Source: Nematopogon swammerdamellus (taxonomy: Eukaryota > Arthropoda > Insecta > Lepidoptera > Adelidae). Taken from it: a DNA stretch of 64,000 nucleotides. Position numbers and translations under genes: made by a program. The DNA is taken from the NCBI GenBank assembly GCA_946902875.1, contig OX336343.1, positions 24,289,596 through 24,353,595 on the forward strand, in the 5' to 3' direction. The notes beneath the pieces are model-generated. The model searched no databases. It saw only the letters and a program-made list of their open reading frames with translations, and was not told where the DNA came from. Of this stretch, positions 10,746 to 21,850 are shown one piece after another. Within the stretch, counting starts at the first letter, position 1; the number at the start of each line of letters is the position of its first letter.

Positions 10746-11975
10746 GTAACATAGTTGCCTTATTTTAGGGTTTATTTTAGTTTTTAGGGTTCCGCACCTC
10801 AAAAGAGGAAAACAACTGAATAATTATAGGATCACTATTGTGTCTATAATAATATGTTCGCCTGTCATTGTTTATTTTATCCGAAGCTGCTGGACGAAAA
10901 AAGAAATTAAAATTCGGTAAATATATAGAGTTTTCTAACCCAATCACCGACGTATAGCGTAAATCAACGAATTTAGATTTTAGGGGAAAAATTCGAAAGT
11001 GTATTTTTTTCAAGTGCATGATGTGACATATCAATGAAAAGGGCTCGTTATAAGAAATACAAATACATTTATTATATCATTTTAATAGGCATAGTTTTAA
11101 ATATATTAAAGAAAATATTCAAAAAATCTAGCATTTCAGTCATCAGAATAAAGAGCACGGCACACGGCACGGCACACGGCACGGCCGGCGGCACGGCCAC
11201 AGGAGTCCCTTATTATTCTTACCTCGTCGCTTCACTAGAGAGGGAATCAAAGAGAAGATATTTTCCCGAAAACAAGTGATGAAATATCGCCAAATGGCCG
11301 GAGAACGATAAGTGCGTAGCATTAAGTAGCGATCGAACAAAACAAAACGAAGAGCAAATCTACCGATAATAACATGGGAGATTTACAGCGGTGGAGGCGG
11401 GGCGGGGCGGGGCGGGGCGGGGAATAACACGCTCCCTGGCTACTTATGATAATTCTTTACTTTGGCGAACTTTACTTACGAAATTCTTTACTTTCTCTCT
11501 CCCAGTTGGACGGGGCGGGAGGAGGTTCGTAATTATTCTACTCCTGAATATCATTATTAGGGCGGAGGAGTGGTGTTTTCACTTGTTAGAACGAAGTCAG
11601 TCGCTAGGTTACGTATTTAGATATACATACATACCACACACTGTATCCAGACAATGTGAGTAAGCAGAGTAATCGGTTTTGTGCTGCAATGACTCTGGTA
11701 ATTTACAGCACAACACCGACCACCACGTTTCGTACAGTAATCGGACAAGATATCTATCAAGCAGCAAGTAAGGCACGAGGACCCAACAGCTACATGACTC
11801 TGTGATGACTGGCGACACCGAACTAGCAGAGTGGTCCCACATGTACCCCACCTCACTTATGGTGAGGCGGTTGTTGTTTGAAAATATTAAATTTAAATTT
11901 GATGAAAAAAGGACGTGCTACTTTATTTTGTTATTGCTTGTCAGTAATCAATAGTAAATGCTCTTAGAAGTTTTA
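10746..11975. other. Intron DNA with SINE-like fragment and G-rich tract
   Basis: Bases 10772-10860 match the 'AGGGTTCCG.ACCTCAAAAG' start of a very common lepidopteran SINE-like family, truncated. A short CACGGCA repeat is at 11157-11195. A (GGGGC)n tract at 11396-11425 could form a G-quadruplex. Otherwise nothing is recognised. Confidence 0.5.
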
Positions 11976-11978
11976 AAC

Positions 11979-12927
11979 ATGGATAAAATTCGACATCGTT
12001 AGGTTATTCAATACTTTAATAATCTGAGAGGTCTGACTCCAATTAAAGCTGAGCTGGATCCATCTCTGGGAGTCTGCTCCATCGTTTATGACACTGAAAT
12101 ATTGGGAGGTAGAGATTAAACGAGGTCGTACAAGCTGCCAAGGCGAACATCGCAATGGTTGACCAAGTGAAGTGAGCACGCCAGAAATGTAATGAAATAG
12201 TATTGGATGAGCGTCGGCTGAAAGTTCGCGAGCTAGCAGATGCGGTAGGCATTTCAACAAGTGCCATAAATCACGTACTGACTGAAAATATTGTCAGGAG
12301 AAATCGGGGACAATGGAACAAATACAGCGTCGTGAGGATGTTTCAGTCGAGTGTTTGGCGATGTTTCACAATAATAAAGTCAAATTTTTGCGTCGATTCG
12401 TAACAATGGACGAAACATTGTGTCCATCATTTCAGACCTGAGACGAAAGAACAGCCAAAGCAATTGACTCAATGGGGAGAACCGGCTCCGAAGAAGGCTA
12501 ATACAGTTCCACATGCTGGAAAGTCATGACATCAGTTTTTTGGGATGCGCGAGGAATAATTTTATTGATTATCTTCAAAAAAGCAAAACAATCAACGACG
12601 AGTATTACTTATGCGATTCGAGTGCTTTGGACAGACAATGCACCAGTTCACACATCCGTTATTACGATGGCCAAAATCAATTAGTTAAAGTTGGAATTGC
12701 TTCCTCACGCACCGTATTCGCCAGATTTGGCCGCCTCAGATAATTTTCTCTATAAACTTGAAAAAATGGCTCGCCGTAAAATATTTGGCAACAGTGAAGA
12801 GGTAGAGTCGGCGGTTGATGGCTTTTTTGGGGAGCTCGACGATTCTCACTATAAACAGGGTATAGAAGCTATCGAATACCCCTGGACAAAGTGTATTGAG
12901 GTAAAAGGAGACTAGGTAGCAAAATAA
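11979..12927 (+). pseudogene. Mariner transposase relic
   Basis: The plus strand encodes broken pieces of a mariner-family (Tc1/mariner) transposase. The start MDKI is followed by a stop, then GLTPI, a helix-turn-helix piece (DERRLKVRELADAVGIS), MDETL around the first catalytic Asp, FWDARGII, then LPHAPYSPDLAASD around the last Asp, and GNSEEVESAVDGFF near the C-terminus. At least three frame changes and several stops separate these, so it cannot make a transposase. I could not identify terminal inverted repeats; the left one appears lost. Confidence 0.85.
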
Positions 12928-13269
12928 TTAGAAATAAAAAAATTAAAATTCTCTGTTCGGCCCGATATTTCTGCGACCACCCACGTAGCTTCAGCTGAAT
13001 AAAGATAGATAGTGGCCTACAACGCTTGGTGACGCAGAAACTACAGAAAGATTCACTATCACGCCAACAGATGACGTGTAGTCGACGAATGCCATACGCC
13101 ACAAATAATACATAAATACGTCTAGCATATACATTATACAGCTCGCTTGGCACAACAACTCAGCAAATGCCCACAACAACATCAGATGCGCAGCAACAGT
13201 GGAGCCAGAGAATACGACACAGCATCACATTTTACCTCAACTTAAACAACTCGACGGGAGGACCGTGCC
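12928..13269. other. Unassigned intron DNA
   Basis: No recognisable coding or repeat content. The base composition is balanced. Confidence 0.4.
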
Positions 13270-13550
13270 AAGGTAAGAGGTGGCTAGGTCGTCGCCCTTT
13301 AGCACAGCATCATCTCTTTATCCCTTAATCGCCTTTACGGCATATACGGGGAGAGATGCAGTGGGGCTATTCTTCTTAAGTACTATCCCCACACGGTACT
13401 TGGACTCGGTTACAAATGGTGAGCATAATAGGGGTACAGGACGGAATGAGGAGCGGCTGGAAGGGCCACAGAACGTTCGTACTATTGAACTTGTACTGAA
13501 GCCGCGATGCCCATTTAACTTACGTCATTTTAGTCGGTACTACGATACAA
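13270..13550. repeat. Lepidopteran dispersed repeat (TTTATCCCTTAATCGCC type)
   Basis: Contains 'TAGGTCGTCGCCC', 'CACAGCATCATCTCTTTATC', 'CCTTAATCGCC' and 'GGGGAGAGATGCAGTGGGG', a run I know as a frequent untranslated piece of lepidopteran retroelements. Orientation is uncertain. Confidence 0.5.
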
Positions 13551-13574
13551 GTTAGTCCACTCAGACATGACTAC

Positions 13575-14130
13575 TGTGTGGCTGAACGTCTTTTTTTATC
13601 GAAAGCGCCACATGTGGCGCCGAGCCACCCATAAGATGTCTAACGACGCCCATGGACTTTCGGTCATATGTATGGGCTGCGAATGTCAAGCCGGCTTGAC
13701 AGGTGCCTATTCAGGCGCCACTTGAAGGACCGTACTTGAAGACTGTACTTGGGGGGAAAAATATGGGCAGGGAGAGCGTTCCAGAGTTTACCGGTTCTGT
13801 AGAGGAAACATCTGTAGAACCGGTTAGTACGCGACCGCGGTAAGTCCAGCGTGTAGGGATGCATACCCTGCCCGGTGCGCGTGGTGCGGAGGTGGAAAGG
13901 GCACGGCGGGATCGCGTTAAACAGCTCCTCCGAGTACTCCCCATGGAATAAACGACAGAACACACTTAGGAAGCCGACATCCCTGCGAAGTTGCAGTGGT
14001 TCTAGACCGCGGAACACTTCGGGGTCACCCACTAGTCGCACGGCTCGACTCTGGATCGAGTCCAGAGGCGTAAGCTGGTATTTGGCAGTGCCATCCCACA
14101 GTCTGCACTGAGTCGTGAGATCTCACGCGT
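13575..14130 (-). mobile_element. Jockey/CR1-type LINE, 3' fragment
   Basis: The minus strand encodes the C-terminal 120 or so residues of ORF2 (MRLVGDPEVFRGLEPLQLRR ... GKLWNALPAHIFPPKYSL), about 80% similar by eye to the intact ORF2 at 43088-46105. It is followed by the same 3' untranslated segment with the palindrome GCGCCACATGTGGCGC and a short A-run at 13590. The copy is strongly 5'-truncated, as expected for target-primed insertion. Confidence 0.85.
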
Positions 14131-14439
14131 AGTATGAAGTAAGTCAACCGGTACTTTTTTTTTTACTTTATGAAATAGGGCTTTAGCCGACTGTCGACTA
14201 TGTCAGCCCCATCGTAACTGCTAAACAATCTCTATACTAGCATTGCGGTGCGGCGCGCGGAGCGACCACGCCTCCTTTTCCCTAATCTAAGTAATTCGAA
14301 CGCTCTATGGATGGGGTATAGGAATACATTTTCTGTCAAGTATAAATTGCATTTTAAAGTTTAATGATTATAAAGTGTCGTCGGTCACTTCTTAGTACAT
14401 TAGCAGCCACGGTACCTCTAAGCTCCGTGATGCCACCGC
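14131..14439. other. Unassigned intron DNA
   Basis: No gene or known repeat seen in about 300 bases. A T-run lies at 14155. Confidence 0.4.
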
Positions 14440-14600
14440 TCTAAATGAAAGCTCGATCCTCGGGTCGAAACGACTATGTAAATAATTCGTGTTTTCCATC
14501 TAATTCAATGTAGCCGGCACGAATACAGGGAAGCCACTGACATGGCACCTAGTTCACCAAGGTGTCATGGGCTGATATCACGAATGTTGTAAAAAAATCA
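14440..14600 (+). repeat. SINE-A, 3' half
   Basis: Matches the body and tail of SINE-A: 'GTCGAAACG', 'TGTAGCCGGCACGA', 'GACATGGCACCTAGTTCACC' and 'GGGCTGATATCACGAATGTT'. The tRNA/5S head is missing, so the copy is 5'-truncated. Confidence 0.7.
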
Positions 14601-15160
14601 AATCTGAAAGTTCATAATGATATAGTGCTCATACTACATGCATACGAGTACAGACGACAGACGATACATTTTATAAGTACATAATAATGTAGGAATGTTT
14701 CGCTCACGCTACTTTTTCCTGAAACGAGATATCGGAATATTTATTCCCGCACCCAGCAGCATAAGTCTCCTTAGCTTATCGGTGCTGGAGAGGCGGAGCG
14801 ACTGCAGACCGACATCGTTCCCGTGTCGTCCCGCAGCGCCGCGCCCGCCCCCGCGCGGTCCCGCCGCACCGGGCGAGGCCGGCCGCGCCGCGTATTGCCA
14901 AACGATGCTTATTCTTCAGACGCCCATACTCTGACACGTAATTCATTTGACACTATCAAATTCGGCGCGGCCACACATTTCCTTTCCCAAAGGATATATT
15001 ATATGGCTCAGATCAAGACACGGCCCGCATTTGATGTCAGGTTTTAAGTACCAAATGATTAGTTCCTTTCTCCACTCTCCCCCGACATGTCACAAAATGA
15101 AATGAAAATGAAGAATGTTTTAAAAATAATGCACAGTTAAATAGTGAAATATTGTTAGAG
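14601..15160. other. Unassigned intron DNA with GC-rich island
   Basis: A GC-rich block at 14815-14890 is flanked by AT-rich sequence. Short open frames across it look compositional only. Confidence 0.4.
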
Positions 15161-15169
15161 TTGCGCACG

Positions 15170-15420
15170 GGACCCTATTACTGAGCCTACGCCGCCGCCG
15201 TAGTCGGTTGAAATTTTCACAAAATATGTTATATAGCCCGGTTTTCTCAACCGTTCACTTCGAAAGAATGCGGCGCGCACCGTCCGCTCTCCGCCGCCAC
15301 CGCAATTGCCCGTCAGTACGGTGGAGGCGGAGAGCGGAGAGTGCACGCCGCATTCTTTCGAAGTGAACAGTCGAGAAAACCGCGCTATAATGCCGGATAT
15401 CCTAACAAAAAATAAAAAGG
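15170..15420. repeat. SINE-like repeat split by a 71-bp-arm hairpin
   Basis: 'GGGACCCTATTACTGAG' and 'GTTGAAATTTTCACA' identify a GGTTCCGTA-type element. It is interrupted by an inverted repeat: left arm 15232-15302, loop 15303-15318, right arm 15319-15389. I count about 7 mismatches in 71 pairs. Confidence 0.8.
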
Positions 15421-16125
15421 AAACAATGAAGGGGGCCCGATTAAAAAAGAAATTTTCTTACAAGGTTTTTTTGGTTTTTGCTCTATCGTAAAAACGCTAA
15501 TACATACAAGCGTCAAACTTGGTGCGATAATAGTGCAAACTCTGAAGTAAATAATGAAAACTGGCTAGGGATCCTGAACTGAATTAAATAAATGCAATTT
15601 TTATGAATTCCTGTCTGGTTCCAAAAACATCCTTTGGCAATACGCGGCCGCGCTAGACTAACCGCGCTCCATTTGTCCAGATATGGGCCAAAAAGCGCGC
15701 GTGATCCGTCTCAGTCACCGCGCCCGGCCCAAACAATGTTCCGACGGTTTTTCTTCCCGTCCGGAGATTCCTCCGCCCCCGGCCGCCCCGCCCCCCGCCT
15801 CCACAACCTCCTGTAAACCGCATGCGGTGAAATTGCGCGTTTTATTATTTCGTTGCACACCACGCACTCGCGTTCGGCTTGAAGTGTAGGTCATAGACAT
15901 AAACATTGTACACATAGGTAAGTGTGATACTTACTCGTGATGGTGGAGTCCGGACTCGGACAACATTTTGAAAGTGCGAAAAAAAAGAGAAAAAACTGCT
16001 TATATAATCCATAAAAAATCTAAACATAAGCAGCTTGCCTAACTAAAATAAATTACATAAATAAGAATCACGTCATTACAATTTATAAATAAATATTGAA
16101 GCAGAGGCAGACGAGCCGGGATTGT
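15421..16125. other. Unassigned intron DNA
   Basis: No gene or known repeat recognised. A GC-rich patch lies at 15640-15810. Confidence 0.4.
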
Positions 16126-16129
16126 AGAG

Positions 16130-17272
16130 GTTCTGAGAGCCACCAACGTGCTGGGAGCCAGCAACCTGCTGAGAGCCACCAACGTGCTGGGAACCAGCAA
16201 CGTGCTGAGAGCCACCAACGTGCTGGGAGCCACCAACGTGCTGGGATCCACCAACGTGCAGGGAGCCACCAACGTGCTGGGAGCCACCAACGTGCTGGGA
16301 GCCACCAACGTGCTGGGAGCCACCAACGTGCTGGGAGCCACCAACGTGCTGGGAGCCACCAACGTGCAGGGGGCCACCATCGTGCTGGGAGCCACCAACG
16401 TGTAGGGAGCCACCAACTTACGGGAATCCACCATCGTGCTGGGAGCCACCAACGTGCTGAGAGCCACCAACGTGCTGGGAACCAGCAACGTGCTGAGAGC
16501 CACCAACGTGCTGGGAGCCACCAACGTGCTGGGATCCACCAACGTGCAGGGAGCCACCAACGTGCTGGGAGCCACCAACGTGCTGGGAGCCACCAACGTG
16601 CTGGGAGCCACCAACGTGCTGGGAACTACCAACGTGCTGGGAGCCACCAACGTGCAGGGGGCCACCATCGTGCTGGGAGCCACCAACGTGTAGGGGGCCA
16701 CCAACTTACGGGAATCCACCATCGTGCTGGGAGCCACCAACGTGCTGAGAGCCACCAAAGTGCTGAAAGCCACCAAAATGTAGGGAGCCCCCAACGTGCT
16801 GGAAGCCACCAACGTGTAGAGAGCCAACAACTTGCGGGAAGCCACCAGCGTGCTGGGAGCCACCAACGTGCTGGGAGCCACCAACGTGTAGGGAGCCACC
16901 AACTTGCGGGAAGCCATCATCGTGCTGGGAGCCACCCACGTGCTGGGAGCCACCAAAGTGCTGGAAGCCACCAACATGTAGGGAGCCACCAACGTTCTGG
17001 GAGCCACCAACGTGCTGGGAGCCACCAACGTGTAGGGAGCCGCCAACTTGCGGGAAGCCACCAAAAGGCGGGGAGCCACCAACGTGCGGGGAGCCACCAA
17101 CTTGCAGGGAGCCACCAACGTGCGGGGAGACACCAACGTACTGGGAGCTACCAACGTGTAGGGAGCCAACAACGTACTGTTATCCACCAACGTGTAGGGA
17201 GCCAACAAAGTGCGGGGAGCCACCAACGTGCGGGGAGCCACCAACGTTCTGGGAGCCACCAACGTCGGCGCC
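16130..17272 (+). repeat. 18-bp minisatellite, about 63 units, with 288-bp higher-order period
   Basis: The unit is GGGAGCCACCAACGTGCT with point variants. Because 18 is a multiple of three and the unit lacks stops in several frames, both strands show open frames of about 400 codons (GSHQRA repeats on plus, LVAPST repeats on minus). These are compositional and there is no evidence they are translated. The stretches 16148-16405 and 16436-16693 repeat the same series of 16 unit variants, a higher-order repeat of 288 bp. Confidence 0.95.
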
Positions 17273-18639
17273 CATTAAACGAGATAGAAAATCCATAGAC
17301 ACAAACGACGACGGCGGGAAGGCCCCCAAAACGGCCCCTCTGCCCTGCCCGACCGGGGGAGGAATTCACTCGGTTCGGCTGAATCTGAATCTCTTCAACA
17401 GTAGCACCGTGTATCACCGCACCGGCCCCCCACACGATGTCGGCATCGAGGCGGATGTGCGGAGTGCAGGTGGCGTGCGAGTGCCTCCACAGCAGGTGGA
17501 GTAGCGCTGGGTGTGCAATGCGGGCGGGGATCCTCGCTCGCGCGCATTATTCAGTATTGGGGGGAATGTGCTAAATTGACGCTTTGCGAGCTTCGCCTCC
17601 GCCGCTACTATCCGCCTACACTGAGGCGGCATACGACCGCTGGAAGATCCCCCGCGGCGCGGCGGGCGGGAGTATGCGTCACACTACGCTCGATCTCTGC
17701 TGAATGTGGCAGCGTGTTTGTATGTAAGCGAATAGCGGTCGTTAGATTCGGTCGATGTGAAGCCACTTTGCAGTATTAGGAATACAGAATAACAATAACT
17801 ATTCACCGGTGCGGAGGCGACGGCGGGAGCGGCGGGACGGCGCGGCGGCGGCTCGCACACTCGGCTGGGAACTGCGAGATAGGAGAAGCTGATGCGGAGG
17901 TAATAGGTACGGACGGGTGCGCCGCGTGGAGGCTCCGAATGTGTGAGCACTGTTGCGGGGTAACGAATACGATGAGCGTGTCTGTAGCTGCAGGGCAAGC
18001 AAGGCATTGTTGTGTAAGTCAAAACTTCTTAAATGCCGCTTCGCTCATATTCATATCATGAGGTTGCGCAAGAAGGAAACGCCTTTAGAATATTTGAACG
18101 ACATGGATGCATTTATTCATTGCTGTACCCGCATGGTTCAGTTTTTTGGTGAGTTTTTAGTTTAGTGAGCCGGCGGCATGTGGAGCGAGGTGAGGCGAGG
18201 TGAGGCGAGAGGTGCGCGCATGCCGTAGAGTAGGTAGAGTAGGTAGAGTGCGCATGTTTGGAGGTGAGTGAGACGCGCTTGCGTCAGTGACAGACGCCCG
18301 CGCGGACGCACGCCGGGCCGGAATCCACGGAACCGGACGCCGCCGCGCTCCGCCACCAGAAGGTTGCGTCCTGATATTCTAGGAGTATATTAAGTTCTGC
18401 CGATGACATCACACCGCGAACGCCCACCGCCGCAGCGCACACTAATAAAAAAAGTTCGCTTGAAAATATGGAGAGCGTCGCCCTCGCCTGGCTAGACTAG
18501 GGTGCGCCGTGCCTCCCCCGTCGCCACACCGCCCGCTCCGGCTCTTCCAAGAATGCATACAAACTCCAAATGCAGACAATTAGGACAGGTGAATAAGACA
18601 CCGGGGCGCGACGCGACGCGAGTCGGTGAAGTAAGAATA
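17273..18639. other. Intron DNA, no gene seen
   Basis: A GC-rich stretch at 17290-17480 resembles LINE untranslated sequence but no domain is visible. GAGGCGAGGT and TAGAGTAGG short tandem runs are at 18186-18250. The open frame at 17953-18165 has no recognised domain. Confidence 0.4.
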
Positions 18640-18955
18640 TATGTTTGGTGCCAGTCGAGATTGTGACCCTGAATGTACGTTAGGTGCTAGCCGAGATTGT
18701 GACCCTGAATGTACGTTAGGTGCCAGCCGAGATTGTGACCCTGAATGTACGTTAGGTGCCAGCCGAGATTGTGACCCTGAATGTACGTTAGGTGCCAGCC
18801 GAGATTGTGACCCTGAATGTACGTTAGGTGCCAGCCGAGATTGTGACCCTGAATGTACGTTAGGTGCCAGCCGAGATTGTGACCCTTAAATGTACGTTAG
18901 GTGTCAGCCGAGATTGTGACCCTTAAATGTACGTTAGGTGTCAGCCGAGGCCGTA
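18640..18955 (+). repeat. 36-bp minisatellite, about 8.5 units
   Basis: The unit contains 'GCCAGCCGAGATTGTGACCC' followed by 'TGAATGTACGTTAGGT'. The first six units are almost identical. The last two carry a one-base insertion (CCTTAAATG) and a C-to-T change, marking the older edge of the array. The 36-bp unit is open in frame (GASRDCDPECTL), which is probably incidental. Confidence 0.95.
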
Positions 18956-19046
18956 ATTTTTAATAACTATTAGGCTATATTTTCTGAGTCCGAACTCGGG
19001 TATTGCTATGCGTACTGACAACATAGTACAGTGAATCCAGGGGCTT

Positions 19047-19592
19047 TGAGCTTTCATAAATTTATAATAATATTTTCTTTTACCTGTTCGCTAGTGTATC
19101 CTTATATGAATTAGATTTTCAGAGATCTTACAGAAATTGTCAGTGCATTATTTTTAAATCAGTTTTAAGTGCTCCTTCTCAACGGAAGAATATTAAAGAA
19201 AGATTTTTGTTTCAAAATGTTGCTAATATTTGTACGGATGCTGAAAAAAAAATCCGATAAGAAAAACATGACTATAACGCACCATGCGTTGTATTATAGT
19301 GTATGAAAAAGTAATGTTGTTTCCGGAAATAGTTAATTCCTTTTTTACAGCCTAGATAAAAATATCGCCAACATTTTGAAACAAAAATCTTCCTCTAATA
19401 TTCTTCCGTTGACAAGGAGTACTTAAAAACATATTTTTAAAAAGCACTGAAAATTTCTGTAAGCTCTCTTAAAATCTAATTTATTTATTTTTTATTTTTA
19501 TTTATTTATTAAGCACTGAAAATTTCTGTAAGCTCTCTTAAAATCTAATTCATATAAGGACACACTAGCGAACGAGAAAATAAAAGCTTGAT
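19047..19592. mobile_element. MITE-like long inverted repeat
   Basis: Left arm 19071-19232 and right arm 19367-19581 are inverted copies: 'GTTCGCTAGTGTATCC' on the left pairs with 'GGACACACTAGCGAAC' on the right, and 'GATTTTTGTTTCAAAATGTT' with 'AACATTTTGAAACAAAAATC'. The right arm contains an internal duplication of about 39 bp (19443-19481 and 19512-19550) separated by a T-rich spacer. No transposase. Confidence 0.85.
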
Positions 19593-20451
19593 CCCTATTT
19601 TTATTCAAGCTTCAACCGCCGCCGGGCTACTTTACATGTGAATAACGTTGTCCGTATACCTGCAACTGCTTCCTACTTGCTGTCCTGTACAACCTGAACT
19701 AACTTTTTTGTGAAAGAGTACGAGTGCTGTCCGTATACAAAACCACGAAAAATTAAGCGCCAGCGGAGCAGCTACACCCATCCGCGCCGCACCCTCCGCC
19801 ACTCCGCGATGCCGTGCTCCATTCTGTGGCTCGTCTTATCAGAAAACTAGTCAAGAGTTACCGAGTAGACAGTTCCCTGCATATAGAGACTACAGCGCGC
19901 GCGCCGCGCCCGGCCCGGCGGCGCGGCGGCGGGACGAGGCGGAGGTCTCACGGGCAGGGTCAAACGGACGCTCATTCTCGACAGGGCCAAACGCTCACCC
20001 CGTACTCCTCCCAACTACTCATTTAACCATGTAAGACCGCTCCCAAGCCCTATAAGAAGATTTGACCGCCCTGCGCCGCCCCCGCCCGCCCGCCCGCCTA
20101 CAGGTACTGGTTTATGAGGGAGCAGCGGCCGGCGAGCTAGTGGGCGGCAGTAATGATAAAGGCTCCGTCTCTGTCCGCACCGCGCCGCCGCGAGCGTGCG
20201 ATAAAATCCGACCAAACTGCCGCCGCTAATTCTTGAGCCGCTCGTTTCGATTCCACCGCGCACTTACTGCAATTACTCCTTGCCCCTCCCCTGTCCCCAG
20301 CCCGCCCTCACCCCGCGCACCGCTCCCTACCGGCATGCGGCACCCCGGTTAGAGGAGAGAGGAGAGAGGGCGTCTAGAGAAAACAAAGTGTCATTATATG
20401 CGGTGTCACAGTGGAGGTGGTGTCATCGTGTAGCGGCTGAATTGTCAACAC
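19593..20451. other. Intron DNA, no gene seen
   Basis: GC-rich patches at 19760-19940 and 20065-20110. No recognised repeat. Confidence 0.4.
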
Positions 20452-20945
20452 GCTCACTAGCTCACTAGCGTTGCTCACTAGCTCACTAGCGTTGCTCACT
20501 AGCTCACTAGCGTTGCTCACTAGCTCACTAGCGTTGCTCACTAGTTCACTAGCGTTGCTCACTAGCTCACTAGCGTTGCTCACTAGTTCACTAGCGTTGC
20601 TCACTAGCTCACTAGCGTTGCTCACTAGTTCACTAGCGTTGCTCACTAGTTCACTAGCGTTGCTCACTAGCTCACTAGCGTTGCTCACTAGCTCACTAGC
20701 GTCGCTCACTAGTTCACTAGCGTTGCTCACTAGCTCACTAGCGTTGCTCACTAGCTCACTAGCGTTGCTCACTAGTTCACTAGCGTTGCTCACTAGCTCA
20801 CTAGCGTTGCTCACTAGTTCACTAGCGTTGCTCACTAGCTCACTAGCGTTGCTCACTAGTTCACTAGCGTTGCTCACTAGCTCACTAGCGTTGCTCACTA
20901 GCTCACTAGCGTTGCTCACTAGTTCACTAGCGTTGCTCACTATCT
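20452..20945 (+). repeat. 21-bp minisatellite, about 23 units
   Basis: The unit ends TCACTAGCGTTGC and begins TCACTAG(C/T); a single C/T position varies from unit to unit in a non-regular pattern. One unit has GTCGC for GTTGC (20702). The array is open in both strands (LTSSLAL and ELVSNAS), explained by a stop-free 21-bp period. Confidence 0.95.
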
Positions 20946-21741
20946 TGAATGAGCTGTAATTAGAACGAGCAGAATATTTATGCAATCGAATCTGAAACAG
21001 ATCTGAACAATGTACGTGCACACCTTCTCCAGCAGCTTCATAGTTCGGACTTCATTTTAAATAGTAGCTCCGCCGCCGCGCCGCGCCGCCGGGTTGACTG
21101 ACTGAATTTATACAAATTATAAAGGTACTTTGTCCGCACGCGCCACACATCATGTTATATAAATTGTAATATTATTATGAGTAAGGAGCAAGGAAGGTTT
21201 TACGCCGGTTGTGATCGATGAAGCAGCAGGTGTGGGTATACACGATGCACGTACATTTGCAATCAGAACAACACATCGGCGCAGAATGTAGAGTGTGCGT
21301 ACGCGCAACTCGACAATGAAGAAGTTCTACTGTGCATTAGTCGGTTGTGTGTGTGTGGGGCAGCAGGTGTAGCCGGCAGGTGTAGTCGTGAGTTGTGTGA
21401 GGTGGAGTGAGACGGAGGATGGAGGAGCGCAGTGCGCGGTACAGTACCCACGAACCCGGTGTGCCTTCCATGTCAATCCGAATTTGTAACTTCTTATAAC
21501 TTATCTATTCTTATCTACTTGTGTTTTCCACGATTGCTCTTGTGTTTCCTTTATCTTTGTTAAGGATGCCGAAATGGTTGATTACATCCAAGGAAATTGC
21601 TACATCACATAACTATATAAGTACCCGCGAGCTGCGGAGACTGACTCATTAACATTATACCCGGTGGCGACCGCCCGCTGCCGCCGCCGGCACCCCTACT
21701 CTACCGACTGGGGGATGCGAGGTGCGGGGGAGCGCGTGACA
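20946..21741. other. Intron DNA; possible SINE-B fragment
   Basis: Bases 21205-21260 contain 'GAAGCAGCAGGTGTGGGTAT', like the SINE-B tail. A GTGTGTG-rich piece is at 21343-21400. No gene is seen. Confidence 0.4.
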
Positions 21742-21850
21742 TGTTTTTTTTTTATGGAAACTGACACGGTTGTCTACATCACCTACAACATCCGTGATGT
21801 CAGCCCATAACACCGGGTGAATTAGGTGCCATGTCAGTGATTCCCTTCAT
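21742..21850 (-). repeat. SINE-A 3' tail fragment
   Basis: On the plus strand 'TTTTATGGAAACTGACACGG' then 'TGTCAGCCCATAACACCGGG' and 'GCCATGTCAGTG', the reverse of the conserved SINE-A tail. Confidence 0.75.

Noticed and set aside
11396..11425. Promoter or CpG island at GGGGC tracts (also 37978 and 52612)
   Set aside because: Isolated G-rich runs in introns; no TATA, initiator or coding start follows. Listed only as possible G-quadruplexes.
16039..17298. Two open frames of about 400 codons on opposite strands
   Set aside because: Both are produced by the stop-free 18-bp minisatellite; no start context, splice sites or domain.
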